A model generated the notes under the pieces. That model had not been told where the DNA came from. It saw only the letters and a program-made list of their open reading frames with translations, and made no database searches. A program made the translations under genes and the position numbers. From Methylomonas methanica (lineage in GTDB: Bacteria > Pseudomonadota > Gammaproteobacteria > Methylococcales > Methylomonadaceae), in the NCBI RefSeq assembly GCF_001644035.1, contig NZ_LUUG01000134.1, forward strand, positions 1 through 37,263: a stretch of DNA of 37,263 nt, given 5' to 3'. Of the stretch, positions 16,559 through 27,166 are shown one piece after another. Positions within the stretch are counted from its first letter, which is position 1. Each line of letters begins with the position of its first letter.

Positions 16559-17137
16559 TTATTTGACGATCACCAATTGCAGACCAAGACGGGTGACCAG
16601 TTCGTTACTCTCTACCCAAACCACTTTGCCTAAAGCGCTCAATCCGAGCTCGGCAGCCAGCAGCTTAACCGGAGCGTTGATCTTAATACAGGGATGATCA
16701 CCCGTTAGCTTCAGGCACATGCCCTCTACCGAACGATTCACACCTTCCACGCTGAAGCGCTCCTTGTCGATAAACAATTCGGCTTTAAACCCTTCCAGTT
16801 TGCGGTAGCCGCGCCGTTTGCGCCAGAGTTTATGAGCATTGTGCACGACATCGCGAAACTCCAAACCCATCATGATGCGGTTACGTTCACGTTTCACCCA
16901 AACAATGTCGACCTCACCGGCCAACATCAATTCCGCGACAAATATTTCCGCCTGCCGATCTTCGTTCAGCAACGCTTCAAAATCCTGGATAGTGGTGAGC
17001 AAATCGCCAGGACTGACTTCAACCATCGCGCCTTTCAGCGACACATCATAGCAATTCAGTTGTAAGGTCTCGCCACCCACAAATAGTTGGCCTTCCGCGT
17101 TAAAGTTTTTTCGGTACTCTTTTCTATCCTGAAACAT
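16559..17137 (-). CDS. Tandem PilZ-domain protein
   Basis: A cytoplasmic c-di-GMP effector candidate of 192 residues with two PilZ units. Domain 1 has RKEYR (5-9, RxxxR) and DVSLKG (31-36, D/NxSxxG). Domain 2 has RRGYR (108-112) and NRSVEG (134-139). Both therefore keep the c-di-GMP binding motifs. No YcgR-N domain, membrane segment or output enzyme is attached, so the output must be by partner binding. It stands alone between grxC (convergent) and the metZ end (87 bp upstream on the same strand). Its target is unknown. Confidence 0.85.
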   Translation of the reverse strand: MFQDRKEYRKNFNAEGQLFVGGETLQLNCYDVSLKGAMVEVSPGDLLTTIQDFEALLNEDRQAEIFVAELMLAGEVDIVWVKRERNRIMMGLEFRDVVHNAHKLWRKRRGYRKLEGFKAELFIDKERFSVEGVNRSVEGMCLKLTGDHPCIKINAPVKLLAAELGLSALGKVVWVESNELVTRLGLQLVIVK

Positions 17138-17223
17138 GATCGCAATCTCTCTATAACGTCGGTCAAAGATAGCTTAATTTTTGATTTGCGTTGCGCGACG
17201 ACAGGCTTTACCAGCCATCGCCA

Positions 17224-18414
17224 TCAGCAATTCGTCAATCCGTTAAGCAAATCGGCCTTGATGTCGTCGATATTTTCCAAACCCACTGAAATTCTGACCA
17301 AGCTGTCTTTAATGCCGGCCTCGGCGCGCGCTTCCGGTGTCAAGCGGCCATGCGTAGTAGTCGCCGGATGAGTGATGGTGGTTTTTACATCGCCCAGATT
17401 CGCAGTAATCGACAACATCCGTGTCGAATCGATCAGCCGCCAGGCGTGATCTTTGCCGCCTTCCAATTCGAAACTGACCACAGCGCCGAAATGACTTTGT
17501 TGACGTTTAGCCAACTCATGCTGGGCATGCGATTCCAGGCCCGGATAATGGACTTTTGCAACCGCGGGTTGTTGCTCCAGCCATTTGGCCAGTTCGAACG
17601 CGTTGTCACAATGGGCTTTCATCCGTAACGCCAGCGTTTCCAGTCCGCCCAAAAACACCCAGGCATTGAACGGGCTCATCGTCGCGCCGCCGGTACGCAG
17701 ATAGGGATACACGTATTTTTCGATCAACTCTTCGTTGGCTACCACCGCACCGCCCACGCAACGCCCTTGGCCGTCAATGTATTTGGTAGTGGAATGCAAC
17801 ACCAAATCCGCGCCCAAGGTCAATGGCTGCTGCAATATCGGCGTGCAGAACACATTGTCCACCACCAACAAAGTCCCATGTCTATGAGCGATATCCGCTA
17901 AGACTTGAATATCGGCAATTTCAATTAGAGGATTGGACGGCGTTTCCAGAAACAGAAACCGAGTATTGGGCTTAATCGCCGCTTCCCAGGCCGCCGGCTC
18001 GGTCAGGCTGACGAAATCGGTCTCGACGCCAAACTTGCCGAAATAATTCTGGAAGGTCAGCACCGTGTTACCGAACACACTACGCGAACAGACCACATGG
18101 TCACCGGCTTTTAGCAAAGCCATGCCCACCGCCATGATTGCCGCCATGCCAGACGAAAACGCCAGACAACGCTCGCCCTTTTCCAAATAAGCTAAACGTT
18201 CCTGAAACGCGCTGACGGTCGGATTGGTGAAGCGCGAGTAAATATTACCGGGCTGTTTGCCGGTAAAGCGTAATGCCGCTTCCTCAGCCGATTTGAACAC
18301 ATAGCTGGAGGTAGCGAAAATCGGAATACTATGTTCGTCTTCGTGAGTGCGTTTATGCCCGGTACGGATGGCCAGGGTTTCCGGGGCATAATCTTGCCAA
18401 TCAAATTCACTCAT
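17224..18414 (-). CDS. metZ: O-succinylhomoserine sulfhydrylase
   Basis: A PLP enzyme that makes homocysteine directly from O-succinylhomoserine and sulfide. The 396-residue protein belongs to the Cys/Met metabolism PLP family: YSRFTNPT (about 60), FSSGMAAI (about 87-94), LFLETPSNPL (about 155), VVDNVFCTP and the PLP lysine in HSTTKYIDGQG near residue 205. The position directly after purF is the classic metZ location in Pseudomonas and relatives, which decides metZ over metB or metC. It starts 11 bp after the purF stop and is the last gene of the long trp-to-met cluster. Confidence 0.95.
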   Translation of the reverse strand: MSEFDWQDYAPETLAIRTGHKRTHEDEHSIPIFATSSYVFKSAEEAALRFTGKQPGNIYSRFTNPTVSAFQERLAYLEKGERCLAFSSGMAAIMAVGMALLKAGDHVVCSRSVFGNTVLTFQNYFGKFGVETDFVSLTEPAAWEAAIKPNTRFLFLETPSNPLIEIADIQVLADIAHRHGTLLVVDNVFCTPILQQPLTLGADLVLHSTTKYIDGQGRCVGGAVVANEELIEKYVYPYLRTGGATMSPFNAWVFLGGLETLALRMKAHCDNAFELAKWLEQQPAVAKVHYPGLESHAQHELAKRQQSHFGAVVSFELEGGKDHAWRLIDSTRMLSITANLGDVKTTITHPATTTHGRLTPEARAEAGIKDSLVRISVGLENIDDIKADLLNGLTNC

Positions 18415-18425
18415 CTCGTGTCCTG

Positions 18426-19934
18426 TTACTTTGCAACCTGCATCTCGATGATAAAGCTGCTGCTGTTGCGCAATTCCTGCGCATTGTCATTGCGCAAAGC
18501 TTCGATGCGCGCCAGATAAGCATCGTCGATATCGCCTGTGATGTAATCATGACTGAAACATGAGGTATCGAAATGTTTAATATCCGGGTTACCTCTACCG
18601 ACCGCTTCAATCAAATCATCCAAATCTTGATAAATCAGCTTATCGGCACCCAAGGCTTGGCAAATCTCATCCTCGGAACGATCATGCGCGATCAGTTCAT
18701 GCGCTGCCGGCATATCAATACCGTAGACATTGGGATAACGTACTGGCGGAGCCGCAGAGGCAAAATACACTTTATTGGCGCCGGCATCGCGGGCCATCTG
18801 GATAATCTGTTCAGAGGTCGTGCCGCGGACAATGGAATCATCCACGAGTAATACGTTCTTGCCGTCGAATTCCAATGAAATCGCATTCAGCTTTTGCTTG
18901 ACCGATTTTTTGCGCATTTTTTGTCCGGGCATGATGAAGGTCCGACCAATATAGCGGTTTTTCATAAAACCTTCGCGAAACTTCACGCCTAAGTCGTGGG
19001 CAATCTGCGAGGCGGCAGTGCGACTGGTATCCGGAATCGGGATGACCACGTCGATGTCGTGATCCGGCCACTCCCGTTGAATTTTTTCGGCCAATTTTCT
19101 ACCCATCCGCATTCTGGCTTTGTACACCGAAATATTGTCAATAATCGAATCCGGCCGAGCAAAGTAGACGTATTCAAATATACACGGACAGTGATCGACT
19201 ACTTCCGTACATTGCTGGGTGTGTAACTGACCGTCCGCTTCGATAAATACGGCTTCACCCGGCTCGATGTCGCGAATCAATTGAAAATCCAACACATCCA
19301 GCGCCACGCTTTCCGAAGCGATCATGTAGTCGGTGCCATCTTCGGTTTTGCGTTTGCCGAACACAATGGGGCGAATGCCATGTGGGTCGCGGAAACCCAA
19401 TACGCCGAAACCGGCAATCATCACCACCACGGCATAAGCGCCGCGAATACGCTTATGCACGGCACTGACGGCTTGAAACACATCATCCACGGTCAATTTG
19501 AGTTTGCCGAATTGCGCCAATTCATGCGCGAATACATTCAGCAATACTTCAGAATCCGAATCGGTGTTGATATGGCGCTGGTCGTCCATAAACACCTGAT
19601 ATTTCAATTCTTCGGTGTTGGTCAAATTGCCATTGTGCGCCAGCGTCAAGCCAAACGGCGAGTTCACGTAGAACGGCTGGGCCTCTGCCGAACTGGTGCA
19701 ACCGGCGGTCGGATAGCGCACATGAGCAATGCCCATATTGCCTTTCAGCTTCATCATTTGCTTGCTGGAAAATACATCCCGCGCCAAACCGTTATCCTTG
19801 CGCAAATGCAAACGGCTACCATCGCAAGTCACGATACCGGCGGCATCTTGGCCGCGATGCTGAAGTACCGTCAGGGCGTCGTACAAATCCTGATTAACAC
19901 TTTGATTGGAAACAATAGCGGCAATACCACACAT
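18426..19934 (-). CDS. purF: Amidophosphoribosyltransferase
   Basis: First committed enzyme of purine synthesis: glutamine plus PRPP to phosphoribosylamine. The catalytic Cys follows the initiator Met (MCGIAAI), defining an Ntn glutaminase domain (1-about 235) with RYPTAG and [11 protein letters not shown]. The phosphoribosyltransferase domain has the PRPP loop [14 protein letters not shown] (about 360-373). Length 502 is normal. It lies 12 bp after cvpA, the widespread cvpA-purF pair. Confidence 0.97.
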   Translation of the reverse strand: MCGIAAIVSNQSVNQDLYDALTVLQHRGQDAAGIVTCDGSRLHLRKDNGLARDVFSSKQMMKLKGNMGIAHVRYPTAGCTSSAEAQPFYVNSPFGLTLAHNGNLTNTEELKYQVFMDDQRHINTDSDSEVLLNVFAHELAQFGKLKLTVDDVFQAVSAVHKRIRGAYAVVVMIAGFGVLGFRDPHGIRPIVFGKRKTEDGTDYMIASESVALDVLDFQLIRDIEPGEAVFIEADGQLHTQQCTEVVDHCPCIFEYVYFARPDSIIDNISVYKARMRMGRKLAEKIQREWPDHDIDVVIPIPDTSRTAASQIAHDLGVKFREGFMKNRYIGRTFIMPGQKMRKKSVKQKLNAISLEFDGKNVLLVDDSIVRGTTSEQIIQMARDAGANKVYFASAAPPVRYPNVYGIDMPAAHELIAHDRSEDEICQALGADKLIYQDLDDLIEAVGRGNPDIKHFDTSCFSHDYITGDIDDAYLARIEALRNDNAQELRNSSSFIIEMQVAK

Positions 19935-19946
19935 AGCAGACCCGAG

Positions 19947-20465
19947 TTATCGATAATGGATATAATCCGCCAAGCCGGTCGGCATGTGGGTTTTCAACCA
20001 CACTGCCAAGGCTTGGAACGGAGGAATAAGAAGGGATTGTTTCCACCAGGGATCTTCCGGTAACGGCGTTAAGCCGGCCAGCATCACCAAAATAGAAACC
20101 AGCACCGCCCCGCGGGCAATACCGAATAACATACCCAGCAAACGATCACTACCGGTCAAGCCGGTCTTTTCTATCAGCTGGCTCAGCAAAAAGCTGATTA
20201 AGCTACCCAAAATCAAGGTGGCGAAAAACAATAAGGCGAACGCGGCAGCGATTCTAGCGGAAGGATAGCTGATGGTCGATTGCAATAAAACCGAAACATC
20301 ACGGCAGTACTGCGTCGCGACCCAAACCGCCACCACCCAAAGCGCTAGCGCAAACGCTTCTTTAATAAATCCGCGCAGTAAGCCCATTATCGCCGAAATC
20401 GCGATAATGGAGATGACGACGTAATCCACCCACAGCAACTTGGCCCAGGGTACAAAATCCAACAT
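19947..20465 (-). CDS. cvpA: CvpA family membrane protein
   Basis: A 172-residue inner-membrane protein named for colicin V production in E. coli. Four hydrophobic segments can be seen (about 12-30, 33-51, 68-92 and 108-132). The family opening WVDYVVISIIAISAIMGLLRGFIKEAF is intact. It precedes purF by 12 bp, as in many gammaproteobacteria. The biochemical role is unsettled in the family. Confidence 0.93.
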   Translation of the reverse strand: MLDFVPWAKLLWVDYVVISIIAISAIMGLLRGFIKEAFALALWVVAVWVATQYCRDVSVLLQSTISYPSARIAAAFALLFFATLILGSLISFLLSQLIEKTGLTGSDRLLGMLFGIARGAVLVSILVMLAGLTPLPEDPWWKQSLLIPPFQALAVWLKTHMPTGLADYIHYR

Positions 20466-20507
20466 GGTCTAGCCGGCTAAATCAAACAATACGACGTTAG
20501 CAAATGG

Positions 20508-21347
20508 TTATTCGTCCGCTGAAACAAAGCTGTTGACGTTAATTTGCGCCAACTTTGCCTTCACGGCCTGGGCCTTGGCTTTATCGACGATAGGCCCTAT
20601 CCGCACTTTAAACACGGTACCTTTATCGCTGGCAACCTCTCTGACCGATGCGGCAAAACCTTGTTGCTTCAAATTATCCTGCAAACTGACTGCGTTAGGT
20701 TTTTGACTGAAGGTACCCACTTGTAAATACCAGCGGTTGCTGTCCTCGGCAGCTGCCGGCGGCGCTTTGCTGGCCGGCGTTACGGCCGGTGCGGGAGCGG
20801 GAGTTGCGGCTACCTCTGCTTTGGGTTCAGGCAATTTATTAACCGGCTTAAGCACTTTCGGGCTAGGACTCACCGCTTGTAAAGGCTGGACGGCCGGCGC
20901 GGGCGATTTGCTGGGTTTGCCGAGCACTACCGGCGGCACATCTTCCGCTTCGGCAGGTTCCTCGTCGAGTTGCGCGACAGCCGCCGCCGGTGCAGGGGAT
21001 TTGGCGGCCGGCAAACTACGCTGCACCGGCGCGGTGTCCTTGGCGGACAATTTAACTTGCGGCTTGGGCGCTTCCAACTCGGCTTCAGATTCGCCCTCTT
21101 CCAGCACTTTCACCGGTTGTTTGGGCGCATTCCCCGCCGGCAGAGTTTCCGCTACCTCTTCAACTTTTTCCGGTAGAGGCATGATTTCCACATCCTGAGC
21201 CTTGGCAGGCAGCTCGGGAATTTTCAATTCGTTGATGCTTTTGCCGGTTTCGTCGATCGGGTCGTCAAATAACATCGGCACGAAAATCGCCGCCAACGCG
21301 GTAATCACCGCCGCACCAATCAATCGCTGCTTTAACTCTTGATCCAT
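20508..21347 (-). CDS. dedD: SPOR-domain cell-division protein, DedD type
   Basis: An inner-membrane protein with one N-terminal anchor (RLIGAAVITALAAIFVPMLF), a long Pro/Ala/Glu-rich periplasmic linker (about 45-200) and a C-terminal SPOR domain (RWYLQVGTFSQKPNAVSL opening, VFKVRIGPI near 250). SPOR domains bind denuded septal peptidoglycan, and DedD helps cell constriction. I choose the ATG at 21347 (279 residues), which has AGAGGTGA just upstream; an in-frame GTG at 21356 is the alternative. It is between folC and cvpA as in Pseudomonas and E. coli. Confidence 0.9.
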   Translation of the reverse strand: MDQELKQRLIGAAVITALAAIFVPMLFDDPIDETGKSINELKIPELPAKAQDVEIMPLPEKVEEVAETLPAGNAPKQPVKVLEEGESEAELEAPKPQVKLSAKDTAPVQRSLPAAKSPAPAAAVAQLDEEPAEAEDVPPVVLGKPSKSPAPAVQPLQAVSPSPKVLKPVNKLPEPKAEVAATPAPAPAVTPASKAPPAAAEDSNRWYLQVGTFSQKPNAVSLQDNLKQQGFAASVREVASDKGTVFKVRIGPIVDKAKAQAVKAKLAQINVNSFVSADE

Positions 21348-21358
21348 TCTGATCACCT

Positions 21359-22624
21359 CTAAGAAAATTTCGATAAATATTCGGATACTAGAAAAAAAGA
21401 ACCAAAAATCAAAAGCAATTCGTCTTGCCGGGCAGTTTGCCGAGCGGCTTGAAATGCCTCGGTAAAATCGGCAAAACCGCTACGGACATTGTCCAGGCCT
21501 TGTTGCTGAAAGATGGTTTCTAACATATCCGCACTAGCAGCGCGAGGATTAACCAGCGGCGCTAAATACCACGTTGTCACTTTGTCGCGCATCATATTCA
21601 ATACGCCGGCAATATCTTTATCCCGCATCATCGCAAAAACTGCGTGTATTCTGACTTCGGGGAAGTATTCGTGCAAATAGTCGATTAATGTTTGCACAGC
21701 TTGCGGGTTATGACCCACGTCAAGCAAAATTCGCGGCGAGCCGGCAACCAACTGAAAACGCCCGGATAACTGGGCGCTTTGCAAGCCTTGCCGAATCGCA
21801 TCGTCACTGACCGCTAATAAAGACTGTAGAGCTTTTATAGCCATTATCGCCGCCGAAGCGTTTCGATATTGGTGCTCGCCCTTGAACGCCGGCGGCGGCA
21901 AGCGACTGATTTGCGTATCCGCAGACCGCCATTCCCAGTCGTCCAACCGTTTTTGATACGTGAATGCGCTACCCATTTGCAACGCGATGGCCCCCACCTG
22001 CTCGGCCACCTCGACTACCGAGCGCGGCCCTTGCTGATCACCGATTATCGCCGCCACGCCCGGCCTAAAGATGCCGGCTTTTTCCCGGCCGATGGCTTCT
22101 TCGGTATGACCCAGCCAATCCACATGATCGAGTGCTATCGTCGTCACAATCGCCGCATCGGGATCAACAATATTCACCGCATCGAGTCTGCCGCCCAAAC
22201 CGACTTCCAGCAACTGAATATCCAGATCCGCGTCGGCAAAGATACTCAACGCGGCGAGTGTACCAAATTCGAAATAGCTCAAACTGGTTTCGCCGCGCGC
22301 TGCATCTATACGGGCAAAAGCTTCGCAAATCAACGCATCGTCGACCGATTCACCATCAATACGAATACGTTCGTTATAACGCAAAATATGCGGCGATGTG
22401 TAAGCTCCAACTCTATAGCCCGCAGCGCGATATATCGCTTCCAGAAATGCTACGCACGAACCTTTGCCGTTGGTGCCGGCAACTGTGATGGTCAGCGGCT
22501 TTTTTTGCTCGGGATTAAGCTGCCGATATACGCCGGCAACCCGTCCCAATCCTAAATCAATAGGCCGAGGATGTAGTTTCTCCTGCCAGTCCAACCAGGC
22601 TTGCAGCGAATCAAAACGTGTCAT
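21359..22624 (-). CDS. folC: Bifunctional folylpolyglutamate/dihydrofolate synthase
   Basis: Adds glutamate to dihydropteroate (dihydrofolate synthase) and lengthens the glutamate tail. It is a Mur-ligase fold enzyme of 421 residues: ATP P-loop VAGTNGKGS (about 47-55), YTSPHILRYNERI, the Mg-binding FEFGTLAAL region, ALDHVDWLGHT and the C-terminal DVGHNPQA. It sits 11 bp after accD, matching accD-folC in most gammaproteobacteria. Confidence 0.96.
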   Translation of the reverse strand: MTRFDSLQAWLDWQEKLHPRPIDLGLGRVAGVYRQLNPEQKKPLTITVAGTNGKGSCVAFLEAIYRAAGYRVGAYTSPHILRYNERIRIDGESVDDALICEAFARIDAARGETSLSYFEFGTLAALSIFADADLDIQLLEVGLGGRLDAVNIVDPDAAIVTTIALDHVDWLGHTEEAIGREKAGIFRPGVAAIIGDQQGPRSVVEVAEQVGAIALQMGSAFTYQKRLDDWEWRSADTQISRLPPPAFKGEHQYRNASAAIMAIKALQSLLAVSDDAIRQGLQSAQLSGRFQLVAGSPRILLDVGHNPQAVQTLIDYLHEYFPEVRIHAVFAMMRDKDIAGVLNMMRDKVTTWYLAPLVNPRAASADMLETIFQQQGLDNVRSGFADFTEAFQAARQTARQDELLLIFGSFFLVSEYLSKFS

Positions 22625-22635
22625 TTCGACCGTGC

Positions 22636-23580
22636 TTATTCCTGATGCTGCGGATTATCGCTTTCACCCTGATTGATTAAAGACTGACTGTTAGAAATGA
22701 CTTCCACCACGTCGGCATTGCTGCTGCGCCCGGCACACATAATAGCCAGAATGCTGGCAATTTTATCGCGCATCTCACGGCGATCAACGATCATATCTAT
22801 TGCCCCGTGTTCCTGCAGAAATTCGCTGCGCTGAAAACCTTCCGGCAACTTTTCCCGCACGGTTTGCTCAATCACCCGCGGACCGGCAAAGCCGATTAAG
22901 GCATCGGGTTCCGCCACGTTAATATCGCCCAACATCGCCAGACTAGCGGAAACACCGCCCATGGTCGGGTCAGTCATGAAGGAAATATACGGAATTCCGG
23001 CTTCGGCCAGTTTGGTTAAGGCCGCGCTGGTTTTAGTCATTTGAAACAGCGAGAACAAAGACTCCTGCATTCTGGCGCCACCGCTGGCAGTAAAGACGAT
23101 GAAGGGCACACCAAGGCGCAAGCTTTCGTTTACGCCACGCACAAAACGCTCGCCAACCACCGAGCCCATCGAGCCGCCCATGAAACCAAAATCAAACGCC
23201 GCAGCGACGATACCGGCACCTTTCAGCGTACCTTTCATCACCACCAATGCATCGTTCTCGTTGCTTTGTTTTTGCGCCTGACTGATCCGGTCTTTATAAC
23301 GTTTGCTGTCCTTGAATTTCAAAGGATCGCTGGGTTTTAATCCGGCGCCGATTTCTTGACGGCCATCCTCATCCAAAAACATATTCAGGCGTTTGCGCGC
23401 CGAAATGCGCAAATGGTGATCGCATTTCGGACAAACGCTTAAGTTTTTCTCTAACTCGGCATTAAACAAAATCGCATCGCAGCGCGGACATTTATTCCAC
23501 AAGCCTTCCGGCACGGTGGTTTTTTTCTGCGAGGATTCGGTTCTAATGGCAGAGGGAACCAGTTTTTCAAACCAACTCAT
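22636..23580 (-). CDS. accD: Acetyl-CoA carboxylase carboxyltransferase, beta subunit
   Basis: With AccA it transfers carboxyl from biotin to acetyl-CoA, the first step of fatty-acid synthesis. A four-Cys zinc ribbon (Cys31, Cys34, Cys50, Cys53) precedes the crotonase-like carboxyltransferase core, with [14 protein letters not shown] and [11 protein letters not shown]. Length 314 is slightly above that of E. coli because of a short acidic/polar tail. It follows trpA after 24 bp. Confidence 0.97.
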   Translation of the reverse strand: MSWFEKLVPSAIRTESSQKKTTVPEGLWNKCPRCDAILFNAELEKNLSVCPKCDHHLRISARKRLNMFLDEDGRQEIGAGLKPSDPLKFKDSKRYKDRISQAQKQSNENDALVVMKGTLKGAGIVAAAFDFGFMGGSMGSVVGERFVRGVNESLRLGVPFIVFTASGGARMQESLFSLFQMTKTSAALTKLAEAGIPYISFMTDPTMGGVSASLAMLGDINVAEPDALIGFAGPRVIEQTVREKLPEGFQRSEFLQEHGAIDMIVDRREMRDKIASILAIMCAGRSSNADVVEVISNSQSLINQGESDNPQHQE

Positions 23581-23604
23581 TCGGTATATTCTCCGCTGGA
23601 AAGC

Positions 23605-24408
23605 TTAAACATCCATGGCTGCGCGCATGGATTTCAATAGGGTGATGATCTCATGCTTGGCTTGCTGAGGATCATCGAGATTTGCTTCTATTTTACTGAT
23701 CAGCGCGCTACCCACCACGACACCGTCGGCAATAGCGGCGATAGTTTTCGCGGTGTCGGCGTCTTTCACGCCAAAACCAACACCAACTGGCAAAGCGGTA
23801 TTTTCGCGAATCAATTGCAATTTTTGTTCAACATCGGCGGTATCCAAATGCCCGGCACCGGTGACGCCTTTCAAAGACACGTAATACAGGTAGCCGCTGC
23901 CCACCGCATCCATCTTCTGAATCCGTTCGGCAGTGGTGTTAGGCGCCAGTAAAAAAATTTGATCGATCCCGCGCTCGCGCAGCATGCGCACACAAGCCTC
24001 CGATTCTTCCGGCGGCAAATCCACGGTCAACACACCATCCACATCGGCGCGTTGCGCGGCATTGGCGAAGTCTTCGTAACCCATGATTTCTATGGGATTT
24101 AAATAACCCATCAACACCAACGGGGTGTCCTGATCGGTTTTCCGAAACTCCATGGCCATGCTCAATACTTTTCGCAAGCCGACATGGTGTGATAAAGCCC
24201 GCTCGCTGGCGCGTTGGATCACCGGGCCATCGGCCATCGGATCGGAAAAAGGCACGCCCAACTCGATGACGTCGGCACCAGCCGCCACCATTTCGTGCAA
24301 CAAGGGTACGGTAAACTCCGGATACGGATCGCCGGCGGTAATAAACGGAATCAAGGCTTTACGGCCTGAGGCTTTTAATTCGGCAAATTTGTTGGCTAAG
24401 CGGCTCAT
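23605..24408 (-). CDS. trpA: Tryptophan synthase, alpha chain
   Basis: Cleaves indole-3-glycerol phosphate to indole, which is channelled to TrpB. This TIM barrel of 267 residues has the catalytic Glu in [17 protein letters not shown] (Glu and Asp both present), [10 protein letters not shown] and the phosphate loop VGVGFGV. The ATG overlaps the trpB stop by four bases (ATGA), as expected for subunits made in equal amount. Confidence 0.97.
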   Translation of the reverse strand: MSRLANKFAELKASGRKALIPFITAGDPYPEFTVPLLHEMVAAGADVIELGVPFSDPMADGPVIQRASERALSHHVGLRKVLSMAMEFRKTDQDTPLVLMGYLNPIEIMGYEDFANAAQRADVDGVLTVDLPPEESEACVRMLRERGIDQIFLLAPNTTAERIQKMDAVGSGYLYYVSLKGVTGAGHLDTADVEQKLQLIRENTALPVGVGFGVKDADTAKTIAAIADGVVVGSALISKIEANLDDPQQAKHEIITLLKSMRAAMDV

Positions 24409-25607
24409 AAACTGATGCCCTCGCGTTGCATTATGGTCTGCATGTCTTTATCGCCGCGTCCGGACAGATTAATAACAATGATTTGATCCTGGCGCATGGT
24501 GGGCGCCAGTTTCATCGCGTAAGCCATCGCATGACTGGATTCCAGTGCCGGGATAATACCTTCCATGCGGGTTAAGGCATGAAAACCCGCCATCGCTTCG
24601 TCGTCGGTAATGTTCACATACTGAGCGCGACCGGTATCTTTCAGCCAGGCATGCTCAGGGCCAACGCCGGGATAATCCAGGCCGGCGGAGATGGAGTGAG
24701 TTTCGATGATTTCACCATCGTCGTCAGCCATTAAATACGTGCGATTGCCGTGCAATACGCCAGGACGACCGGCGCATAGCGGTGCGGAATGGCGGCCGGT
24801 TTCTACGCCGTCACCGGCCGCTTCGACGCCGATCATTTTCACAGACTTGTCGTCGATAAACGGATAAAACAAGCCGATGGCGTTGGAACCGCCACCCACG
24901 CAGGCCAGCAGCACGTCGGGCAAGCGGCCGGTTTGATCTAGGCATTGTTGACGGGCTTCACGGCCAATCACTGCCTGAAAATCCCGAACCATGGCCGGGT
25001 AAGGATGCGGACCGGCCACGGTGCCGATAATATAAAAAGTATTATCGATATTGGTCACCCAATCGCGCAGAGCTTCGTTCAATGCGTCTTTCAGGGTTTT
25101 AGACCCTGATTGCACAGGCACCACGGTGGCGCCCAACAACTTCATCCGATAGACATTCAAGGATTGGCGGGCCACGTCCACAGCGCCCATGTACACCACA
25201 CACTCCAAACCCAAGCGCGCGGCGACGGTTGCGGTGGCTACACCGTGCTGACCGGCGCCGGTTTCGGCGATGATGCGGGTCTTGCCCATGCGTTTGGCCA
25301 GCAGGGCTTGACCGACAGTATTATTAACTTTGTGCGCGCCAGTATGATTGAGATCTTCGCGCTTCAGATAAATCTGCGCACCGCCCAAATCCCGGCTCCA
25401 GCGCTCCGCGTGATATAGCGGCGATGGCCGGCCGACATAGTCTCGAAGATCGGCATCCAGTTCGGCAATAAACTCAGGATCCTGCATGTAGCGCTGGTAG
25501 GCTTCGTTCAATTCGGTAATGGCCGGCATCAGCGTTTCCGCCACAAAAATACCGCCGTAAGGCCCGAAATGGCCCCGGGCATCCGGCATATCGTATCTTT
25601 CTGTCAT
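24405..25607 (-). CDS. trpB: Tryptophan synthase, beta chain
   Basis: PLP enzyme joining indole and serine. The PLP lysine is in [10 protein letters not shown], followed by [12 protein letters not shown]; the phosphate-binding [10 protein letters not shown] and the C-terminal ALESSHA are present. I take the ATG at 25607 (400 residues). A TTG at 25616 is in frame but would overlap the trpF stop, and the family has no need of it. Five bases separate trpF from this ATG. Confidence 0.96.
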   Translation of the reverse strand: MTERYDMPDARGHFGPYGGIFVAETLMPAITELNEAYQRYMQDPEFIAELDADLRDYVGRPSPLYHAERWSRDLGGAQIYLKREDLNHTGAHKVNNTVGQALLAKRMGKTRIIAETGAGQHGVATATVAARLGLECVVYMGAVDVARQSLNVYRMKLLGATVVPVQSGSKTLKDALNEALRDWVTNIDNTFYIIGTVAGPHPYPAMVRDFQAVIGREARQQCLDQTGRLPDVLLACVGGGSNAIGLFYPFIDDKSVKMIGVEAAGDGVETGRHSAPLCAGRPGVLHGNRTYLMADDDGEIIETHSISAGLDYPGVGPEHAWLKDTGRAQYVNITDDEAMAGFHALTRMEGIIPALESSHAMAYAMKLAPTMRQDQIIVINLSGRGDKDMQTIMQREGISL

Positions 25608-25612
25608 AGTTT

Positions 25613-26233
25613 TCAAGTCGCTTGATTAGTTTTTCTTATAAATGCAGCCATTTTCGCCGCATCCTTGATGCCTTTCCCGGCCTCAACACCGCTGCTCACA
25701 TCCAGTGCGTACGGTTTTACAGCTTTAATCGCTTCCCCGGCATTTTCCGGCGTCAATCCGCCCGCGAGAATGATCGGCAAACTGCGGGTCGTCGGAATCA
25801 AATCCCAGTCAAAACCGCTACCGCTGCCGCCCTGCACGCCCGGATGATAAGCATCCAACAGTAATCCGGCCGCATCGTGGTATTGCTGTTGCAATCCGAC
25901 GACGTCCGTATCCGCTTGCATGCGAATGGCTTTGATGTACGATTTATCGTAAATCCGGCAATCATCGGCAGGCTCATCGCCATGAAATTGCAGGCAATCC
26001 ACCCTTACTTTATTCAATACTTCCCGGATCAACGCCGGCGCGGCATCGACGAACAAGGCTACCACGTTAACAAAGGCTGGCAATGCTCTACTGATGCTTG
26101 CGGCTTGTTCGATGCTTACGTTTCTTTGACTGGGCGGATAAAACACCAAACCAATCGCATCGGCACCCAAATTAGCTGCACAAAGTGCATCTTCCACTTG
26201 GGTAAAACCGCAAATTTTAACGCGGGTACGCAT
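25613..26233 (-). CDS. trpF: Phosphoribosylanthranilate isomerase
   Basis: Third step of tryptophan synthesis. The 206-residue barrel has KICGFT (with the catalytic Cys7-type residue), [35 protein letters not shown] and LAGGLTPEN, ending with DVSSGVE. It is the first gene of the trpF-to-metZ cluster, with GAGG 6 nt before the ATG. Neither truA nor a leader peptide is seen upstream. Confidence 0.96.
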   Translation of the reverse strand: MRTRVKICGFTQVEDALCAANLGADAIGLVFYPPSQRNVSIEQAASISRALPAFVNVVALFVDAAPALIREVLNKVRVDCLQFHGDEPADDCRIYDKSYIKAIRMQADTDVVGLQQQYHDAAGLLLDAYHPGVQGGSGSGFDWDLIPTTRSLPIILAGGLTPENAGEAIKAVKPYALDVSSGVEAGKGIKDAAKMAAFIRKTNQAT

Positions 26234-26260
26234 CTAAAGCCTCACAAAAAATGGCGGCGT

Positions 26261-26288
26261 AGGATAACACAGCTATCCGATATGTCAT
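26261..26288 (-). promoter_or_regulatory. Candidate promoter of the trpF-trpB-trpA-accD cluster
   Basis: On the minus strand ATGACA (26283-26288) and TATCCT (26261-26266) are 16 bp apart. The leader would be too short for a Trp-rich attenuator peptide. Confidence 0.4.
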
Positions 26289-26300
26289 GTCCGGACCAAT

Positions 26301-26328
26301 AAAAAAAGGCTGACCCTTGTCAGCCTTT
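26301..26328 (-). terminator. Intrinsic terminator after the DUF2231 gene
   Basis: A perfect 10-bp stem (26305-26314 with 26319-26328) with a 4-nt loop. On the minus strand it is followed by seven T (A-run 26301-26307). It separates the smpB-side transcript from the trp cluster. Confidence 0.85.
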
Positions 26329-26352
26329 GTCCGACGGCTCTTCAGGCGGACG

Positions 26353-27114
26353 TCAATGCGCATGATGATGGTCGTGACGATGACCGGCAACGCCATGCGC
26401 TGCTTCATCGTGATGACTATCTTCCGGTTTCAAATCGTCGACTTCTGCGTCTTCATGCGTTGCCGGCAAACTATCCTCAACAGCACCTTCGTGTTCATGG
26501 GCCCGCGCCGCCGCTTGATTAACCTGCTCCGCAGCGTGTACCGACACGCCATGTTTATAGACCATCAGGCCGCCCAGATCGGCAGTAAACGCCAGCAATC
26601 CGGATAAAATCGCCGCCAATAACAAGTACAGCGTGTTAGCCGGTCCGGCTATCAACCCTTTACTCAACAAGCGCCACGCTGATAGCAGCGCAGCCAGGCT
26701 CAATACCGAAATACCCAAGTGCTCATGATGCTCCATGATCTCGTGAACGTCACCACCATGCGCCACACTCCCTGCCGCGACCAAACCGGCCGCCACGGTC
26801 AACGCGGCAAATACGGTACCCAGATACAAAAACGCGCCGGCTATCTGCCGCCATTCCGGGCGGTTGGCCAAGCTGCCGATCAAGTCCAGGGTGAAGAACA
26901 AAGTCAACAACGCAATCGGAAAATGTACCAGCAAGGGATGGACATTTTGTAACGCGGCGATGCCCGGCAACAAACTATCCAGACTTTCCGACGGAGATTG
27001 CCGCACCAACACTTCCAGGAAGGACAACAAGCTCTCCACGCCGCCGGCAACTCCCCCACCGTTATCGCCGCCGCCATGTACGGCGAATGTTAAGTGATCG
27101 TTTAGACCCCACAT
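26353..27114 (-). CDS. DUF2231 membrane protein with His-rich tail
   Basis: A 253-residue protein of the DUF2231 family: HPLLVHFPIAL (about 59-69) opens a bundle of four hydrophobic segments (about 60-80, 90-112, 132-150 and 157-178), with an extra-membrane His-Glu-His stretch (IMEHHEHLG) between the second and third. Conserved histidines in the family suggest haem or metal binding, but function is not settled. The C-terminal about 70 residues are acidic and end with a dense His cluster (HRHDHHHAH), a likely metal-binding tail. It starts 52 bp after apbE on the same strand and is followed by a strong terminator. Confidence 0.75.
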   Translation of the reverse strand: MWGLNDHLTFAVHGGGDNGGGVAGGVESLLSFLEVLVRQSPSESLDSLLPGIAALQNVHPLLVHFPIALLTLFFTLDLIGSLANRPEWRQIAGAFLYLGTVFAALTVAAGLVAAGSVAHGGDVHEIMEHHEHLGISVLSLAALLSAWRLLSKGLIAGPANTLYLLLAAILSGLLAFTADLGGLMVYKHGVSVHAAEQVNQAAARAHEHEGAVEDSLPATHEDAEVDDLKPEDSHHDEAAHGVAGHRHDHHHAH

Positions 27115-27166
27115 AAAATCTCCCCCGATTCAGTTTTGCGCGGATACTACCACGATAGAACTAAGC

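Noticed and set aside
19281-20063. Long plus-strand open frame of 260 codons
   Set aside because: It is antisense to purF and the end of cvpA, both certain genes, and has no family resemblance.
21869-22555. Plus-strand open frame of 228 codons
   Set aside because: It is antisense to folC, and its protein shows only the odd composition of a shadow frame.
26234-26300. trp leader peptide with attenuator
   Set aside because: The space between the promoter candidate and trpF is too short, and there are no tandem Trp codons.
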